Origin: Campylobacterales bacterium
Lineage (GTDB): Bacteria > Campylobacterota > Campylobacteria > Campylobacterales > QNZT01
NCBI GenBank assembly: GCA_024278835.1
Contig: JAJRSK010000068.1
Location: forward strand, 1-64,000
DNA length: 64,000 bases
Reading direction: 5' to 3'
Shown here: positions 35,033 to 44,015 of the stretch, in pieces
How positions within the stretch are numbered: position 1 is the first letter of the stretch
Layout of the letters: the number at the start of each line of letters is the position of its first letter
The notes under the pieces: generated by a model
Seen by the model: the letters and a program-made list of their open reading frames with translations, nothing else
Told to the model about the DNA's origin: nothing
The model's database searches: none
Made by a program: the position numbers and the translations under genes

Positions 35033-36249
35033 GGTAATAGTATATGATAACAAAACTTACCCTCAGTAAATGCCTTGCCATAGAGAGAGAGCCCCCCTTT
35101 GATATCCAAGAGCGTATCTGACCAGTATATCATGATAGTTTCACTCTTTTTAGAAAAACGCATCATCTTTACCTCTCCTGTGAGATTTGACTCCTCTAAA
35201 TGCGCTCCTTTGAGGAGTTTTAGCATCGTTTGAAAGGCTACAAAGGCGGGGTATTTCTTGATGCCATCGCGGTTATCGACCAATCCATACCCCGGGGCGA
35301 TGAGTTGATGCCAATAGACTCTATCGACTTCTCTTGTACTGAGTGCGATGAGATAGTACTGTAACATATAGAGGGCGTAATCTTCAGGGTTTACACACTC
35401 TTTTTCGCTCGTAGGTGCGTAGGGGACGGTGTTGGAGAGTGGCCAGTTTGTTTCGGTGATGTAGAGTTTGTTACTGCTTTTGGGGGAGAGTATCATGATA
35501 GAATGAAGAAGATTTATTTTCTTTTTCAAGTCAAAGCCCATCTGTTTTCCCTCAGGAGCACCTCGTCTATCCACATAGAGTAAGGCAGTGAATATATCGT
35601 ACTTTAAAGAGAAAAAGTTAAAGAGAGAGCGAATGGTATAGTGATACTCAAAATCAATCACAGAGGAGCCTAAAAGCACTTTATCATGATAGCGTTTATC
35701 GCGTACTCTTTGGGCGACTTGATAAAGCTTGAGGTACTCTTTGATGGTATAAAAAGCCCATTTTTTACGGTTGATGGCATTGCCTATTTGAAATTTTTTG
35801 ATATGGGGAAAGGCTTTAAAAATCTTTTCTATATTCTCTTCAAAGAGGGAGAGGTTTTCGATGTTGTTTCTATCTTGGAGGATGTTTATCAAGATATCTT
35901 TGCCTTTAAATTTCTCGACAAAGGCAACATAAGCATCTAACTTCTCTATCTCCCAAAGTGGCAAGCGTATAAGCAAAGTATCTACGCCTAACTCTTCTAT
36001 CAGGGTAAGTGTCTCTTCTGGATTTTTATCAAGATTTACACCCATTGCAAAAAAGTTTTGGGTATCAATAACTCTTTTTTGTTGTAAAAAAAGATAGGAG
36101 AGGAGGATAAAAGGGGAGAGTATCACTGTGCTAAAGAGGGTGATAAGTTGGTCAAATATCGCTTTTTTATAGATACGCTTTTTAAACTTTTTATCTTTGA
36201 TGATGTGGGGCTGGTCTGAGAAGTTATCCCACTCAAATTTATCATGCAT
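35017..36249 (-). CDS. Membrane-anchored glycoside hydrolase-fold protein (clan A-like)
   Basis: About 410 residues from the ATG at 36249 (MHDKFEWDNF); this overlaps the lpxL stop and is better than the track start at 36303. One membrane helix (LITLFSTVILSPFILLSYLFL) is followed by a TIM-barrel-like region: FFAMGVNLDKNPEETL, LLIRLPLWE, KKFQIGNAINRKKW, and KLYITETNWPLS, where TETNW could hold a catalytic Glu. It resembles GH39-like putative hydrolases found in surface polysaccharide loci. The C terminus ends inside the MITE-like element and may be shortened. Substrate unknown; a role in trimming or sensing LOS or Pel is conjecture. Confidence 0.68.
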   Translation of the reverse strand: MHDKFEWDNFSDQPHIIKDKKFKKRIYKKAIFDQLITLFSTVILSPFILLSYLFLQQKRVIDTQNFFAMGVNLDKNPEETLTLIEELGVDTLLIRLPLWEIEKLDAYVAFVEKFKGKDILINILQDRNNIENLSLFEENIEKIFKAFPHIKKFQIGNAINRKKWAFYTIKEYLKLYQVAQRVRDKRYHDKVLLGSSVIDFEYHYTIRSLFNFFSLKYDIFTALLYVDRRGAPEGKQMGFDLKKKINLLHSIMILSPKSSNKLYITETNWPLSNTVPYAPTSEKECVNPEDYALYMLQYYLIALSTREVDRVYWHQLIAPGYGLVDNRDGIKKYPAFVAFQTMLKLLKGAHLEESNLTGEVKMMRFSKKSETIMIYWSDTLLDIKGGLSLYGKAFTEGKFCYHILLPHQLT

Positions 36250-37138
36250 TATAGATTTCCTTGTCATAGACTTTAAAACGCTTGTGAGACCAAAACCACT
36301 CATCTGGTCGCTCTTTTATGACCTTTTCTAAGATGTCTGCTTGGGCTTGATTGAGGCGTTTGATATCCTCTTCTTTGCTTAGACTTTCATCTATCATGAT
36401 AGGGGGATAGCAGGTAATGGTATGGTTTTTGAAGTCATGACTTGTGATATAGATAGGAATGATTTTTGCCTTAAATTTGCGTGCAAGGATAGAGACAGAG
36501 GGTGTCTGTGTCACTTTTTTACCAAACAATGTAACAGCTACGCTGAGATTTTTAGGGATACTTTGATCTACCAAAAGTCCAAGGATGCGTCCCTCTCCCA
36601 TCGCTTTTATCATCCCCTTTAATGCACCGCGTTTATTGATGAGTTCTACGCCTACTTGTTCGCGTCCTTTTTTGAGGTACGTTTGCATCAGCTTAGAGTC
36701 GAGTTCTCTTCCAACAGTAGAAAGTGGGATATCAAATCCTAGTGCAATGGCAGAGGGTAAAATCTCCCAAACACCAAAATGTGCTGTGATAAGGATGACT
36801 TTTTCTCCATTTCTAAGTAAGTTATCCAAAATCTCTCGGTTTTCAAAGTGGATGTTTTGGAGTATCTCTTCTTTGCTTTGTCTCTCTCTTTTGATAAAGC
36901 CAGCGATGCCGTGTAGGAGGTTTTGATAAGAGTGGATACCGATAGCTTTTTTCTCTTTTTCCTTCATCTTTGGAAAACAGACTTTTAAGTTGGCATGGAT
37001 GACATTTCTTCGTTTGGCAGAAGCAAAGTAGGCAAATCTAGCAAGAGCACGGATAATTTTATCAAGCCAAGATGCTGGTAGGGTGCGAATAAAAAAGGCA
37101 AAGAGCTTGTAGCTAAAGAGATAAAAGTACTCTATCAT
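36242..37138 (-). CDS. lpxL: Lipid A acyltransferase, LpxL/HtrB family
   Basis: A 298-residue member of the lysophospholipid acyltransferase-like family that adds a secondary acyl chain to Kdo-lipid IVA. The catalytic motif H-x4-E is ITAHFGVWE; GRILGLLVDQSIPK and RPDEWFWSHKRFKV are further signatures. An N-terminal hydrophobic helix anchors it. The start ATG and the waaC stop share a TATCATGATA copy at 37133. Confidence 0.88.
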   Translation of the reverse strand: MIEYFYLFSYKLFAFFIRTLPASWLDKIIRALARFAYFASAKRRNVIHANLKVCFPKMKEKEKKAIGIHSYQNLLHGIAGFIKRERQSKEEILQNIHFENREILDNLLRNGEKVILITAHFGVWEILPSAIALGFDIPLSTVGRELDSKLMQTYLKKGREQVGVELINKRGALKGMIKAMGEGRILGLLVDQSIPKNLSVAVTLFGKKVTQTPSVSILARKFKAKIIPIYITSHDFKNHTITCYPPIMIDESLSKEEDIKRLNQAQADILEKVIKERPDEWFWSHKRFKVYDKEIYNA

Positions 37139-38133
37139 GATAGAAGCTCTTGTGCCTTGCTTATAATCTCTTGTGGGGAAATCTCTTTGATAGAGTAGTC
37201 CTCTTTATTGAGTTTATAGTGGTTGATAGAAGAAGAGGATTTGAGTGTGTGCGATATCTCACTCTCATAGATACGGCTTGGGGGTGTGGGACCAAATAGG
37301 ATAATTGAGGGGATATTGTTTGCCCAAGCGATATAGCTAGGTCCCGTGTCATTGCCAATGAGCAAGTTGGCGTGAGAGATGAGGGCTTTGAGTGCGTTTA
37401 AGTTCATTTTAGGAAGTAGGGTGATGTTGGCGCTTCGTTTTTCCAGCCACTTTCCCATCTCTTTTTCACTCTCTGAGGCGTAGGGGATGAGGATATTGGC
37501 ATCTAGGTTTTGAGCCACTTGGAGTAGTTGCTCTTTTGGGTAGATGCGACTCTTCCAGTTGGCACCGATGATAAAGATAACAGTGGGCATGTTCTCTTTA
37601 AAATAGGGTTTGGAGATCTCAAACTCTTCGTCAAGGTAGTGCATATATGGTTTTTTATGGGTGACTTCTTCTTTTGTAAGTGGCATATCGAGTGCTTTAG
37701 AGACTAAGAGTCTATATCTATCTATGGTGTTTTCATCATAGGCGATGGCATAGCTATCATGATAGAGAGAGGCAGCTAGGCTTTCTCGCGTGGATTTTTT
37801 ATCAAATCCTGCTATCTTTTTGCCTAGTAGTTTGGCGGTGATGGCAGATTTTAAGAGGCCTTGTAGGTCGATGACGATGTCATACTCTTCTTTGGCATAG
37901 GCTTTTATCTTTTTGATTTCAGCAAAAAGATTGGACTTTTTCTTTTTGAGGGATTTTAAGTTGAGTGTTTTGATGGTATGGATGTCGGGATTATGCTCTA
38001 GTATTTGGGCAAATCCTTCTTCAACTATCCAGTCGATTTGTGCCTTTGGGATTTTGGCTTTGATAAATTGTAAGATAAAAGCACTATGAATGATATCGCC
38101 CAAGGCGGAGAGTTTGATGATTGCTATTTTCAT
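37135..38133 (-). CDS. waaC: LOS heptosyltransferase I
   Basis: A 332-residue GT9 enzyme. MKIAIIKLSALGDIIHSAFIL is the WaaC start, IDWIVEEGFAQILEHNP the acceptor-binding region, and LLIGNDTGPSYIAWA with ILFGPTPPSRIYE the donor site. It adds the first heptose to Kdo. First gene of the minus-strand LOS operon, divergent from rplI across 56 bp. YHD in LYHDSYAIA is a TATCATGATA copy at 37755. Confidence 0.92.
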   Translation of the reverse strand: MKIAIIKLSALGDIIHSAFILQFIKAKIPKAQIDWIVEEGFAQILEHNPDIHTIKTLNLKSLKKKKSNLFAEIKKIKAYAKEEYDIVIDLQGLLKSAITAKLLGKKIAGFDKKSTRESLAASLYHDSYAIAYDENTIDRYRLLVSKALDMPLTKEEVTHKKPYMHYLDEEFEISKPYFKENMPTVIFIIGANWKSRIYPKEQLLQVAQNLDANILIPYASESEKEMGKWLEKRSANITLLPKMNLNALKALISHANLLIGNDTGPSYIAWANNIPSIILFGPTPPSRIYESEISHTLKSSSSINHYKLNKEDYSIKEISPQEIISKAQELLS

Positions 38134-38157
38134 AAATGTATCTTAGCAAATTTATAC

Positions 38158-38163
38158 TATAAT
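38158..38163 (+). promoter_or_regulatory. -10 box for rplI-hslV-hslU-era
   Basis: TATAAT within TATACTATAATTTC, 26 bp upstream of the rplI GTG. The 56-bp divergent region must also carry the waaC promoter; the minus strand reads TTATAGTATAAAT there. Confidence 0.55.
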
Positions 38164-38189
38164 TTCTAAAAATCTAGTAAGGAAATGAT

Positions 38190-38639
38190 GTGAAAGTATT
38201 ATTGATAAAAGATGTAAAGTCTTTAGGAAAAACAGGTGAGATAAAAGAGGTCAAAGAGGGGTATGGTCAAAACTTTCTTATTGGAAAAGGTTTTGCAAAA
38301 AAAGCAACAGATGAAGTGATTGCGCAGTGGAAAAAAGATCAAGCGGATGCAAAGAAGGCAGAAGAAGAGGAGATTGCAAGGCTTCAAAAGATTGAGAAGC
38401 AGTTAGGAGAGTTAACACTCACACTTAAAAAGAAACTAGGTGCCAACGGTTCCCTGTATGGCGCGGTGACTAAAGATGAGATTGCGCACGCCTTAGAAGA
38501 GCAATATGACATCTCTATCGATAAGAAAACAGTTGAATTAGAGAAAAATGCCGTCAAGGGTACGGGTAACTATGATATCACTATCAAGCTAGGACATGGG
38601 ATTCATGCGAAACTTACTTTAGCCGTGGTAGGAGAGTAG
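38190..38639 (+). CDS. rplI: Ribosomal protein bL9
   Basis: A 149-residue L9: N-terminal rRNA-binding domain MKVLLIKDVKSLGKTGEIKEVKEGYGQNFLI, connecting helix rich in Lys/Glu, and a C-terminal domain with LGANGSLYGAVTKDEIAHAL. The start is GTG at 38190 with AAGGA upstream. hslV begins at the base after its stop. The order rplI-hslV-hslU-era is shared with Campylobacter. Confidence 0.96.
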   Translation: MKVLLIKDVKSLGKTGEIKEVKEGYGQNFLIGKGFAKKATDEVIAQWKKDQADAKKAEEEEIARLQKIEKQLGELTLTLKKKLGANGSLYGAVTKDEIAHALEEQYDISIDKKTVELEKNAVKGTGNYDITIKLGHGIHAKLTLAVVGE

Positions 38640-39176
38640 ATGTTTCACGCAACAACGATACTTGCGGTCAAGGGTGAGAGTAAAGCGGTGATTGGGGGAG
38701 ATGGGCAGGTGACATTTGGGGATGCTATCCTTAAAAGCAATGCCACCAAGATTCGTAAACTCTATAACGGCAAAGTCTTAGCAGGGTTTGCAGGGAGTAC
38801 AGCGGATGCGTTTAATCTCTTTGATATGTTTGAAGATATATTAGAAGATAAAAAGGGAGATTTGCTGAAATCTGTTATCGCTTTTTCAAAGGCATGGCGA
38901 AAAGACAAGTACATGAGACAACTTGAAGCGATGATGATTGTGGTCAATACAGAGCATATCTTTATCCTCTCTGGTAATGGTGATGTGGTGGAGCCTGAAG
39001 ATGGGAAAATCGCGGCGATTGGCTCAGGTGGGAACTACGCTATCTCAGCAGCTAGAGCGTTAAATCGTCATGCGGACTTAGATGAAGAGAAAATTGTGTA
39101 TGAATCTTTGCTTATTGCTAGTGAACTTTGTATCTATACAAGTGACAAAATAAAACATTTTACATTGGAGAAATAA
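38640..39176 (+). CDS. hslV: ATP-dependent protease peptidase subunit HslV
   Basis: A 178-residue proteasome-like threonine peptidase. The first Thr of [11 protein letters not shown] is the nucleophile after removal of the leader; [10 protein letters not shown] and [14 protein letters not shown] are conserved. It forms the HslVU complex with the next gene. Confidence 0.96.
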   Translation: MFHATTILAVKGESKAVIGGDGQVTFGDAILKSNATKIRKLYNGKVLAGFAGSTADAFNLFDMFEDILEDKKGDLLKSVIAFSKAWRKDKYMRQLEAMMIVVNTEHIFILSGNGDVVEPEDGKIAAIGSGGNYAISAARALNRHADLDEEKIVYESLLIASELCIYTSDKIKHFTLEK

Positions 39177-40499
39177 ATGGCGTTGACACCAAAGGAAACG
39201 GTAGCCTATTTAGATGAGTATATCATCGGGCAAAAAGATGCTAAAAAAGCCATTGCTGTGGCGCTAAGAAATCGTCATCGGCGTATGCAACTTGATGAAG
39301 CGATGCAAGAAGAGATTATGCCCAAAAACATTATCATGATAGGAACCACGGGCGTGGGGAAAACAGAGATAGCTAGACGACTAGCAAAGATGATGAATCT
39401 ACCTTTTGTTAAAGTCGAGGCGAGTAAATATACAGAAGTGGGCTTTGTGGGACGTGATGTCGAGTCTATGGTGCGTGACTTGGTATTAGCGTCCATCAAC
39501 CTTGTTAAAGCAGAACAGCAAGAGAAAAATAAAATGCTGATAGATGAGTATATCGAAAAGAAAATCATTGAAAAGCTTCTGCCACCTCTGCCAAATGGGG
39601 CTAGTGAGCAAAAACAAGCTGATTATGAAAAATCGTATGCCCGTATGCGCGAGAAGCTTCGAAATGGTGAAGTGGATCATCTAGTCATCGAGATAGAGAT
39701 TGCGCAAGGTTTTGGTGAATTGGGTGGAGATATGCCTCCTGAGATGATAAAGGTACAGGAGTCTTTTATCAAGATTCTGGGTAATAAGGCCGAAAGTGTC
39801 AAAAAAGAGGTCTCTGTTGAGGATGCCAGAAAAGCACTTCGAGGAGAGGCTAGTGAAAAGCTTTTAGATATGGAAGCGGTGAAGAGTGAAGCTCTAAAGC
39901 GGGCTGAAAATTCGGGAATTATCTTTATCGATGAGATTGATAAGATAGCGGTCTCAGCCAAAAGTCAGAGTCGTCAAGACCCGAGTAAAGAGGGTGTACA
40001 AAGGGATTTACTCCCTATTGTTGAGGGGTCTGATGTGAGTACGAAGTGGGGTGTAGTGAAAACGAACCATATCCTTTTTATCGCAGCTGGGGCATTTGCA
40101 ATGGCAAAACCTAGTGACTTGATACCTGAGTTGCAAGGGCGATTTCCACTAAGGGTGGAGTTAAGTTCTTTGGATGAAGAGACACTTTATCTTATCATGA
40201 CACAGCCGAAAAACTCTCTTTTAAAGCAGTATGAAGCCTTACTTAGTACGGAAGGGGTGACACTGGTATTTGAAGATGATGCCATTCGTGCGATTGCCAA
40301 AATTTCACAACTTGCCAATGATAAAACAGAAGATATCGGTGCACGTCGTTTGCATACAGTGATAGAACGTGTGTTAGAAGAGATAAGCTTCTGCGCGGAT
40401 GAACATGAGGGAGAGACTATCATGATAGACAAGGCGCTTGTACATGAAAAGCTAGATGAAGTAGTAGGGGATGAAGATCTTTCAAGGTATATATTATGA
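39177..40499 (+). CDS. hslU: HslU unfoldase ATPase
   Basis: A 440-residue AAA+ protein. Walker A is GTTGVGKTEIARR, the pore loop area VEASKYTEVGFVGRDVES, Walker B FIDEIDKIA and sensor-type GARRLHTVIERVLEEI; an intermediate domain lies between about 110 and 230. It starts on the base after the hslV stop and overlaps era by four bases. IMI next to the P-loop (NIIMIGTTGVGKT) and near the end (ETIMIDKAL) are TATCATGATA copies. Confidence 0.96.
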   Translation: MALTPKETVAYLDEYIIGQKDAKKAIAVALRNRHRRMQLDEAMQEEIMPKNIIMIGTTGVGKTEIARRLAKMMNLPFVKVEASKYTEVGFVGRDVESMVRDLVLASINLVKAEQQEKNKMLIDEYIEKKIIEKLLPPLPNGASEQKQADYEKSYARMREKLRNGEVDHLVIEIEIAQGFGELGGDMPPEMIKVQESFIKILGNKAESVKKEVSVEDARKALRGEASEKLLDMEAVKSEALKRAENSGIIFIDEIDKIAVSAKSQSRQDPSKEGVQRDLLPIVEGSDVSTKWGVVKTNHILFIAAGAFAMAKPSDLIPELQGRFPLRVELSSLDEETLYLIMTQPKNSLLKQYEALLSTEGVTLVFEDDAIRAIAKISQLANDKTEDIGARRLHTVIERVLEEISFCADEHEGETIMIDKALVHEKLDEVVGDEDLSRYIL

Positions 40500-41398
40500 G
40501 TGAGAAGAAAAGTAAATCAGGATTTATCGCTGTTATCGGTCGCCCCAATGCAGGGAAGTCTGCCTTTTTAAATTGGATAATTGGTGAGAAAATCACGATG
40601 GTATCGCACAAAGCCAATGCCACGCGAAAACGCTCCAATGTGATTGCTATGTATGAAGATGACAAAGAGAGTACACAACTTGTTTTTATAGATACACCAG
40701 GATTGCATGAAAAAGAGCGCCTTTTAAATATCTTTATGATGGAAGAGGCACTCAAAGCGATGAGTGATGCGGAGTTGATACTTTTTTTGGCGCCCGTACA
40801 TGATAAAACGGATGAGTATGAAAAGTTTTTAGAACTTAATGTTAAAAATATTCCCCATATCTTGCTCTTGACAAAAGCAGATGAAGTGAGTAAAGATAAA
40901 TTATTTGAAAAAATAACACAATATGTAAAGTACCAAGATAAATATCTTGAATTAATCCCCACTTCTATCAAAAAGGGTTCTGACCAGAATACTATTTTAA
41001 GGACACTTTCAAAGCATTTACCTCTCTCTCCACACTACTTTGATTCAGAGATTTTAACGACCCAGAAAATGAAAGATATTTACAAAGAATTCATAAGAGA
41101 GTCATTATTTGACAATTTGTCTAAAGAAATTCCGTACTTTTCCGATGTAGTAATTGAGAAGGTTGAAGAGCTTTCAGACTTAGAAAAAGTTTTTGCACAA
41201 ATTGTCGTTGAGACAAAAAGTCAAAAAGGCATTGTCATCGGTCATGATGGGAAGACCCTAAGACGGATTGGACAAGATGCCAGACTTTTGATAGAAGGAT
41301 TGACTGGTAAAAAGGTCTTTTTGAAACTCTTCGTTGTTGTCAAAGCGGGTTGGAGTAAAGATAAAAAATCTTTAGGAGAATTGGGCTACGACATCTAA
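40496..41398 (+). CDS. era: GTPase Era
   Basis: A 300-residue GTPase for 16S rRNA maturation. G1 is GRPNAGKSAFLN, G3 DTPGLHE, G4 LLTKADE, and the C-terminal KH domain shows IVIGHDGKTLRRIGQDARLLIEGL. The ATG overlaps the hslU stop. It is followed 32 bp later by the pilus-type operon, which has no clear promoter of its own and may be read through. Confidence 0.95.
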   Translation: MSEKKSKSGFIAVIGRPNAGKSAFLNWIIGEKITMVSHKANATRKRSNVIAMYEDDKESTQLVFIDTPGLHEKERLLNIFMMEEALKAMSDAELILFLAPVHDKTDEYEKFLELNVKNIPHILLLTKADEVSKDKLFEKITQYVKYQDKYLELIPTSIKKGSDQNTILRTLSKHLPLSPHYFDSEILTTQKMKDIYKEFIRESLFDNLSKEIPYFSDVVIEKVEELSDLEKVFAQIVVETKSQKGIVIGHDGKTLRRIGQDARLLIEGLTGKKVFLKLFVVVKAGWSKDKKSLGELGYDI

Positions 41399-41430
41399 AA
41401 CCTTAAATTTAATTATTTAGGAATGTAGCC

Positions 41431-42969
41431 ATGTTTAAAAAGAAGGGTATTTTAAGTACGATTGCTGAGAAACCAATTGTTACCATTGATCCTTATTCTC
41501 TTAAATCTTACATATATAAAAAGTCACTATTTGAAAAGGCAACGCCTAAAGAGCTTGCTAAAAATAACTTTTTTATCTCTTATGTACAGACAAAAGATAT
41601 CATCTCTTCTACGGTGGATATTGCAAGAAGTATCGCGGGGGAAGATTTAAGAGATGCGATTGAGATTAAAGCTTATGATGAACTAGGACTTGATTCTGGA
41701 GCTGAGTACTCTATCTTTTATTTTGAATCTCAAAAGCAAGATGGTGATGAGAGAATCTTTAATGTCATTGCCGTTGATAAAGCAAGTTTATATGATATCT
41801 TTGATGATGTCAAAGATATTAAGTATGTTGATTACATCACGACTGCACCATTTCTTTTTAAATCCCTTTATAGTAAAAGTATCCTTGAGCCTTCAGGGAC
41901 TGACTGTTTTGTTTACTTTCATAAAGACGATGCCCATGTGACCATCTATCAAGATGGCGAATATATCTTTTCAAAATCCATTCGTTATTCGCTCAAAGTA
42001 ATTTCTGATACTTTTTCAAAAGAGTTGGGAAAACATGTTGATGAGTCAGAATTCTTTGATATGCTTTCTAAAACAGGGTTACAAAACAAGAATAATACGT
42101 ATCAACAGCAGTTGATGAAACTTTTTGGAGAAGTTTTTGTTTACGTGAATGATGTTATTCTTTATGCCAAACGGGCTTATAATTTAGAAAAAGTCGACCA
42201 AATTTACTTAGGAACAGAGTTAGGTTATGTAGCGGGACTTGAAGAATTTTGTCACAACTATGTAAATATACCTACCAAAAAGTTAGATTTAAAGATTGCA
42301 AAAAATTCTTCTGATTTTTCAGTGGATCCTATGCACGCACTTTTGAGTTTAAGTGCACAAGATTTTATGGATGGTTCTGTAGATGAAGATATGAATATCT
42401 CAATTTTTAAAAGACCACCTCCTTTTAAAAATCGTCCAAGTGGTAAACTTGTCCAAATTGCGGCAGCGACCTTGCTCCTTTCTATGGCATATCCTACCTA
42501 TCAGTTTGTCTATGACACGATGTTTTTACAAAAAGATTTACAAGCTTTCAATGAAGAACACAAACAAAAATCTACAGAATCTAATGCAAGAAAATTAGCA
42601 TTTTCCTCTGTAGAAAAAGAGAATAAGGCCATCGATATAAAGTTGGATGGTAAAAATAAAGAGTTAGATTTTAGAACAAAACTTTTACATGAGATATATG
42701 CAAAAAAAGTCTCTTATCCTATGAAAGCAGAAGTTTTAACAGATCTCTTCTCCAAAGTAACTAAGCATAAATCAAAAGTGACCAAGGTTGAAAATATAGA
42801 CCATAATATGATAGTGACGATACAGAGTAAAAAAGATAAGGATGTGACAGAATTATTGGCGGAACTTGCGGAATATAAAAAATATGATGTGAGTACGGAA
42901 ATGATTAAAAAAGATACCAATAGTTCTTATTATGAAAGTGCGATAAAGGTGGGATTACATGTTAACTAA
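41431..42969 (+). CDS. PilM/PilN-like assembly protein of the competence/MSHA-type operon
   Basis: A 512-residue protein with a cytoplasmic domain (about 1-335) resembling the actin-like PilM/MshI fold (VTIDPYSLKSYI, IFNVIAVDKASLYDIFDDV, DCFVYFHKDDAHVTIYQDGEY), one membrane helix at about 340-362 (IAAATLLLSMAYPTYQFVY), a coiled coil, and a small periplasmic domain (VTKVENIDHNMIVTIQSK) like PilN. It looks like a PilM-PilN fusion, the inner-membrane platform of type IV pilus or type II secretion-like machines. AGGA precedes the ATG. First gene of a run of seven closely packed genes. Confidence 0.7.
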   Translation: MFKKKGILSTIAEKPIVTIDPYSLKSYIYKKSLFEKATPKELAKNNFFISYVQTKDIISSTVDIARSIAGEDLRDAIEIKAYDELGLDSGAEYSIFYFESQKQDGDERIFNVIAVDKASLYDIFDDVKDIKYVDYITTAPFLFKSLYSKSILEPSGTDCFVYFHKDDAHVTIYQDGEYIFSKSIRYSLKVISDTFSKELGKHVDESEFFDMLSKTGLQNKNNTYQQQLMKLFGEVFVYVNDVILYAKRAYNLEKVDQIYLGTELGYVAGLEEFCHNYVNIPTKKLDLKIAKNSSDFSVDPMHALLSLSAQDFMDGSVDEDMNISIFKRPPPFKNRPSGKLVQIAAATLLLSMAYPTYQFVYDTMFLQKDLQAFNEEHKQKSTESNARKLAFSSVEKENKAIDIKLDGKNKELDFRTKLLHEIYAKKVSYPMKAEVLTDLFSKVTKHKSKVTKVENIDHNMIVTIQSKKDKDVTELLAELAEYKKYDVSTEMIKKDTNSSYYESAIKVGLHVN

Positions 42970-43609
42970 AAATAACGATAAAAAAGGTCTTTTTGACCAA
43001 ATAGATGATTTTTTTAATAGCAAAAAACCCTCAGAAGCTTCTATGTTTCTTGGTGTGATTGCCCTTGGTATTGCTTATGGTGTGTATCAATTTGTCTTTC
43101 TTGAAACGGATAAAAGTTTACAAAACAGACAAAATCAAATCATGAGTGTTAAGCAAAAAATCAATATAGAGAGAAACTATCTCAATACACATAGTATGGC
43201 ATCATTGTCAAAGTTAAAATCAGATTTGAAACAAAAAAAGATTGCTTTTGATGATACTATTTATAAAATGTCTTATGTGGACAATACCTTGACAGAACTT
43301 TCATACCTGCTCTTTGATGATCATGCTTGGGCTACCTTTGTAGATAATATCTCTTATCTTGCTAAAAAATATCATGTCAATATAGAAGAGATTGGCAATA
43401 AGTTTTATACGCCAACTTTTCAAGAAATTACCCATGTGGTTGAAGTAGATGTCAAGTCGAATGCTAAGCTTAAAAATATGGTCAAGTTCCTTAATGCGAT
43501 AGAAGAGAGTCAACTAGTGGTTGATGTAGGTAGTATTTTGATAGAAAAACCAAAAGAAAATGTAGAAGCAACTTTTAAAATAGCCGTATGGGGGATGAAA
43601 TACCAATGA
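42959..43609 (+). CDS. PilO/MshJ-like inner-membrane alignment protein
   Basis: A 216-residue bitopic protein: membrane helix about 27-47 (SMFLGVIALGIAYGVYQFVF), coiled coil (RQNQIMSVKQKINIERNYL), then an alpha-beta periplasmic domain (YHVNIEEIGNKFYTPTFQEITHVVEVDVKSNAKL), the PilO/MshJ plan. Overlaps its neighbours on both sides (11 bp with the PilM/N-like gene, ATGA with the MshK-like gene). Confidence 0.72.
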   Translation: MLTKNNDKKGLFDQIDDFFNSKKPSEASMFLGVIALGIAYGVYQFVFLETDKSLQNRQNQIMSVKQKINIERNYLNTHSMASLSKLKSDLKQKKIAFDDTIYKMSYVDNTLTELSYLLFDDHAWATFVDNISYLAKKYHVNIEEIGNKFYTPTFQEITHVVEVDVKSNAKLKNMVKFLNAIEESQLVVDVGSILIEKPKENVEATFKIAVWGMKYQ

Positions 43610-44015
43610 AAAAATATTTAATATTGTCGATAGTGACAACAGCCATTTTTGCTAATGCAACATCGCATCATGATAATTTAGTAGCTGAATATAAAAATAT
43701 GTTTGAAAAAATAGGTGAAAAAAGAATAGGTGTTGATGAAAGTGATATTGATGCTTTAAAAGCACCGTTTGTTACTGTAGAAAAGAAAAAATAGCAAGTG
43801 AAGGATCTAAAGAAGCAAAAATAGAGCAGGGGTTTGTCTTGCAAGCTATTTTAAATAAGAGTGCCAAAATTTCTGGAAAATGGTATAAACTTCATGGTGA
43901 AGTACATGGCATGAAAATTATATCGGTAAGAGATAATTATGTGTGGTTAAAAAATGATGAATTTAGAAAAAAATTAATATTGGGAAGCAAAAATGAAAAA
44001 ATTAGTATTAAATAG
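43606..44015 (+). pseudogene. MshK-like periplasmic protein interrupted by a frameshift at an A-run
   Basis: The first part, from the ATG at 43606 (MKKYLILSIVTTAIFANA, a signal peptide), reads to VEKKK and stops at TAG 43791-43793. In the -1 frame directly after, an open stretch continues IASEGSKEAKIEQGFVLQAI and on through SGKWYKLHGEVHG to ISIK, stopping at 44013-44015 inside the secretin gene. The second part has the FVLQAIL, WYKLHGEVHGMKI and VWLKN pattern of MshK/PilP-type proteins. One extra A in the A6 run of GAAAAGAAAAAATAG would join both frames into one protein of about 136 residues. It could be a mutation, a phase-variable tract, or restored by transcript slippage. Too short for the ORF track in its second part. 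Confidence 0.75.

Noticed and set aside
40420-40971. 183-codon minus ORF opposite era
   Set aside because: Antisense shadow of the Era coding frame; no ribosome binding site or recognisable domain.
43787-43793. Classical programmed -1 frameshift site in the MshK-like gene
   Set aside because: G AAA AAA does not follow the X XXY YYZ heptamer and no downstream stem is evident; indel or transcript slippage is more likely.
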